In this document: positions 15,628-17,407 of the stretch, one piece after another | Layout: each line of letters opens with the position of its first letter | Position numbering within the stretch: the stretch's first letter is position 1 | NCBI GenBank assembly: GCA_028868455.1 | Contig: JAGWUK010000012.1 | Span: forward strand, 1 to 17,407 | Direction of reading: 5' to 3' | DNA: 17,407 bases | Source: Burkholderiales bacterium | Lineage (GTDB): Bacteria; Pseudomonadota; Gammaproteobacteria; Burkholderiales; Burkholderiaceae_D | Program-made: the position numbers and the translations under genes | Notes under the pieces: generated by a model | The model's database searches: none | Seen by the model: the letters and a program-made list of their open reading frames with translations, nothing else | What the model was told of the DNA's origin: nothing

Positions 15628-16404
15628 ATGAGCAAAATGAATGACATCAAAACTCTGACGGCGGCATGTCTTGCCTTGTACGCATCGTCTGCAGGCGCTG
15701 TCGAACCGATACGTGTCTGCGTGGGATTGCAAGCATCGCCGCCTTTCCTCTTTCCGAACAAAGCCGGCACCATCCAGGTGCTGATCAGCCAGGCCGCCGA
15801 CCAGTTGGGAATGAAAGTCAAGTTTGAACCTATGCCATTACCAAAATGCGTAGAAGAGCTAAAAGCCGGCACCATACAAGCCTCTGCCGCCATGGGATTC
15901 ACGGCAAACAACCAAACCATCGCCGTATTTCCTTTGAAAAAAAATGGCGACGCCGATCCGGCGCGGGCCGTAGGCAGCGCCCGGTCCATGATCTATCGCG
16001 CCAAAGGCAACAAAGCCAGTTGGGACGGAACGCATTTTTCAGATGTCAAACAAGCTGTGCTCTTTCCAACCGGAAACTCAGTTTTCACTGAAAAAATGAA
16101 AGCGCTAAAAACACCTTATAACGACCAGACAGCCACGTTTCCACGCAATCTCTCCAAAATGCTTGCTGGTCAGGGCGATCTCGTCATCGGATTTGAGCAC
16201 GAAGGAAAATTGCGACTTGAAGAGCCTGAGTTTTCCGGCAAAATCGAGGTGCTGCCAACGCCATTCACAGAGGCGCACTATTACATGACATTCTCGAAAA
16301 AATTCTATGCAGCGAACGAAGCCCAAGTCGAGAATCTGTGGAACGCCCTGCCCAAACTAAAAACCAGCCCGGAATATCTGGCCGCCATCAAAAACATTCA
16401 ATAA
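15628..16404 (+). CDS. Periplasmic solute-binding protein (bacterial extracellular solute-binding family 3-like)
   Basis: The protein is 258 aa from MSKMNDIKTL. Residues 1-24 look like a Sec signal peptide with cleavage after SAGA; a Cys at residue 14 does not sit in a good lipobox. The mature part starts with IRVCVGLQASPPFLF and continues as a small-molecule binding fold (KAGTIQVLISQAADQLGMKVKFEPMPLPKCVEELKAGTIQAS). C31 and C74 could form a disulfide. AAGGTG lies 7 nt before the ATG; a longer frame opening at 15481 lacks a Shine-Dalgarno and would bury the signal peptide. No permease or ATPase is adjacent, so it may serve a distant transporter or a sensory role. Ligand unknown. Confidence 0.75.
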   Translation: MSKMNDIKTLTAACLALYASSAGAVEPIRVCVGLQASPPFLFPNKAGTIQVLISQAADQLGMKVKFEPMPLPKCVEELKAGTIQASAAMGFTANNQTIAVFPLKKNGDADPARAVGSARSMIYRAKGNKASWDGTHFSDVKQAVLFPTGNSVFTEKMKALKTPYNDQTATFPRNLSKMLAGQGDLVIGFEHEGKLRLEEPEFSGKIEVLPTPFTEAHYYMTFSKKFYAANEAQVENLWNALPKLKTSPEYLAAIKNIQ

Positions 16405-16444
16405 CGCTCGACAGGCTCCCTCATCCTGCATTGACATAGCCAAG

Positions 16445-16481
16445 AAAAAACACCAGATGCAGCCAACGCTGTCGTCTGGTG
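16445..16481 (-). terminator. Intrinsic terminator of the patatin-like gene
   Basis: On the minus strand CACCAGA (plus 16475-16481) pairs with TCTGGTG (plus 16451-16457). An inner CAGC/GCTG stem is present, and TTTTTT follows immediately (plus 16445-16450). It ends the leftward transcript that stops at 16535. On the plus strand the same hairpin has no U-tract, so it is not a clear terminator for the solute-binding gene. Confidence 0.8.
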
Positions 16482-16534
16482 CGTCCTCCTCATAAGACCG
16501 AACACAGCGAATCGGCTGCGGAAGTGCGTGAATT

Positions 16535-17407
16535 TTATGACTTTGGCAGCGTATGAATATACACACCCTCGACTGGATCAACTGGCTGCGTCCACGGCGC
16601 CAGCGCCAGCATGCGTTGCGTATCCGCTTTGCCTGCGTGCCAGCGTGCCTGAACAGTGGCAGAAGTAAAGTCGATATCCTTTAGCTGATCGTCGCCATCG
16701 ATGCCAGCGGCAAGCAGTCGCGCGATGTGCATGCGGGTCTGACAGCCCCAGGCCGCCAGCGCTTTCACTTCGGCAGAATGGCGCAAATCGGCAGGCATCG
16801 CATGCGACAGCTCCGAAATAATATGGCGCAGATGGTGGATCTGCTGCTGACGCGCGATATGACTATCGGCACGGCTCGCGTAGCGGATATCCTTTTCCCT
16901 GCCGGACACCTGCCACAGGGATTCCGGCAAACCACCGTCCGGACGCCAGACGTCGGCCGCAAAAATCAAAGAACTGCGACGCGGATTATCGTCCAGTACC
17001 GCCTCGATCGGCGTATTCGAATACACCCCGCCATCCCAGTAATAATCGTCACCGACGCGCACCGCCGGAAAGGCTGGCGGCAACGCCCCCGAGGCCAGCA
17101 CATGCGCAATCGAAATGGTTTCTTCGCGGCTGTCAAAATACCGCATCTCACCATTGCGCACATTCACCGCCCCCAGCGATATCCGCGTCGGCAAACGATT
17201 GAGACAATCCACATCGACCAGACTGGCAAGCGTCGCACGCAACGGTGACGTCGAATAATACGCAGCATCTTCAATACCAACGGGCGCATACGGCCCCAGC
17301 ATGGCCAGAGAATTCGGCTCAAAAAACCCCGCAACGCCGGTCGTCACCGTCGACATATTCGCCATGGCTTTACTGACCGCTGGCGGGACAAATCCTGGCA
17401 AAAAACT
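16535..17407 (-). CDS. Patatin-like phospholipase with C-terminal DUF3734-type region (5' end outside window)
   Basis: The reading frame is open to the right edge, so at least the N terminus is missing, including the glycine-rich oxyanion loop and the GxSxG serine. About 290 residues remain. The catalytic-dyad Asp is visible in YYWDGGVYSNTPIEAVL, preceded by ASGALPPAFPAVRVG, both typical of bacterial patatins. The segment after it (WRPDGGLPESLWQVSGREKDIRYASR, QQQIHHLRHII) resembles the DUF3734 extension. These enzymes are predicted serine acyl-hydrolases acting on lipids. A terminator follows at 16445-16481. The gene has no visible link to paa. Confidence 0.85.
   Translation of the reverse strand, partial: SFLPGFVPPAVSKAMANMSTVTTGVAGFFEPNSLAMLGPYAPVGIEDAAYYSTSPLRATLASLVDVDCLNRLPTRISLGAVNVRNGEMRYFDSREETISIAHVLASGALPPAFPAVRVGDDYYWDGGVYSNTPIEAVLDDNPRRSSLIFAADVWRPDGGLPESLWQVSGREKDIRYASRADSHIARQQQIHHLRHIISELSHAMPADLRHSAEVKALAAWGCQTRMHIARLLAAGIDGDDQLKDIDFTSATVQARWHAGKADTQRMLALAPWTQPVDPVEGVYIHTLPKS

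Noticed and set aside
1..17407. CRISPR array, tRNA/rRNA genes, insertion sequence or phage genes
   Set aside because: No regularly spaced direct repeats, no recognisable RNA-gene sequence and no transposase or integrase frame were found.

Overview
The window is a nearly complete aerobic phenylacetate (phenylacetyl-CoA) degradation locus from a proteobacterium. Gene order, protein lengths, moderate GC content and the PaaX-type regulator suggest a betaproteobacterium. An Oxalobacteraceae member such as Herminiimonas or a relative is my guess; no rRNA or other taxonomic marker is present.

Layout. Positions 1-349 hold tandem RNA hairpins, a bidirectional terminator and a 94-bp palindromic repeat. 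From 350 to 12924 a leftward operon reads, in transcription order, paaA-B-C-D-E-G-H-I-K-J-Y-Z. A 322-bp regulatory region (12925-13246) separates paaA from the divergent repressor gene paaX (13247-14176). It carries a good sigma70-type promoter for paaA, TGATAC/GTATCA half sites that look like PaaX operators, and an FNR-type box over the predicted transcription start. Right of paaX are a palindromic repeat and T-tract, a leftward LysR-type regulator (14320-15234), a divergent periplasmic solute-binding protein (15628-16404), a terminator, and a patatin-like phospholipase that runs off the right edge.

How the genes work together. PaaK activates phenylacetate to phenylacetyl-CoA. The PaaABC(D)E multicomponent oxygenase epoxidises the ring. 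PaaG isomerises the epoxide to the oxepin. PaaZ hydrolyses the oxepin ring and oxidises the resulting aldehyde. PaaJ and PaaH carry out thiolysis and the 3-hydroxyadipyl-CoA oxidation, giving acetyl-CoA and succinyl-CoA. PaaI and PaaY are thioesterases that clear dead-end CoA esters. PaaX is expected to repress until phenylacetyl-CoA accumulates. The one classical catabolic gene missing is paaF (2,3-dehydroadipyl-CoA hydratase). No phenylacetate transporter is present either.

I see no undescribed multigene system. The most interesting signals are regulatory and structural: the FNR-like box, the PaaX operator arrangement, and two families of palindromic intergenic repeats, one member of each lying inside the operon.
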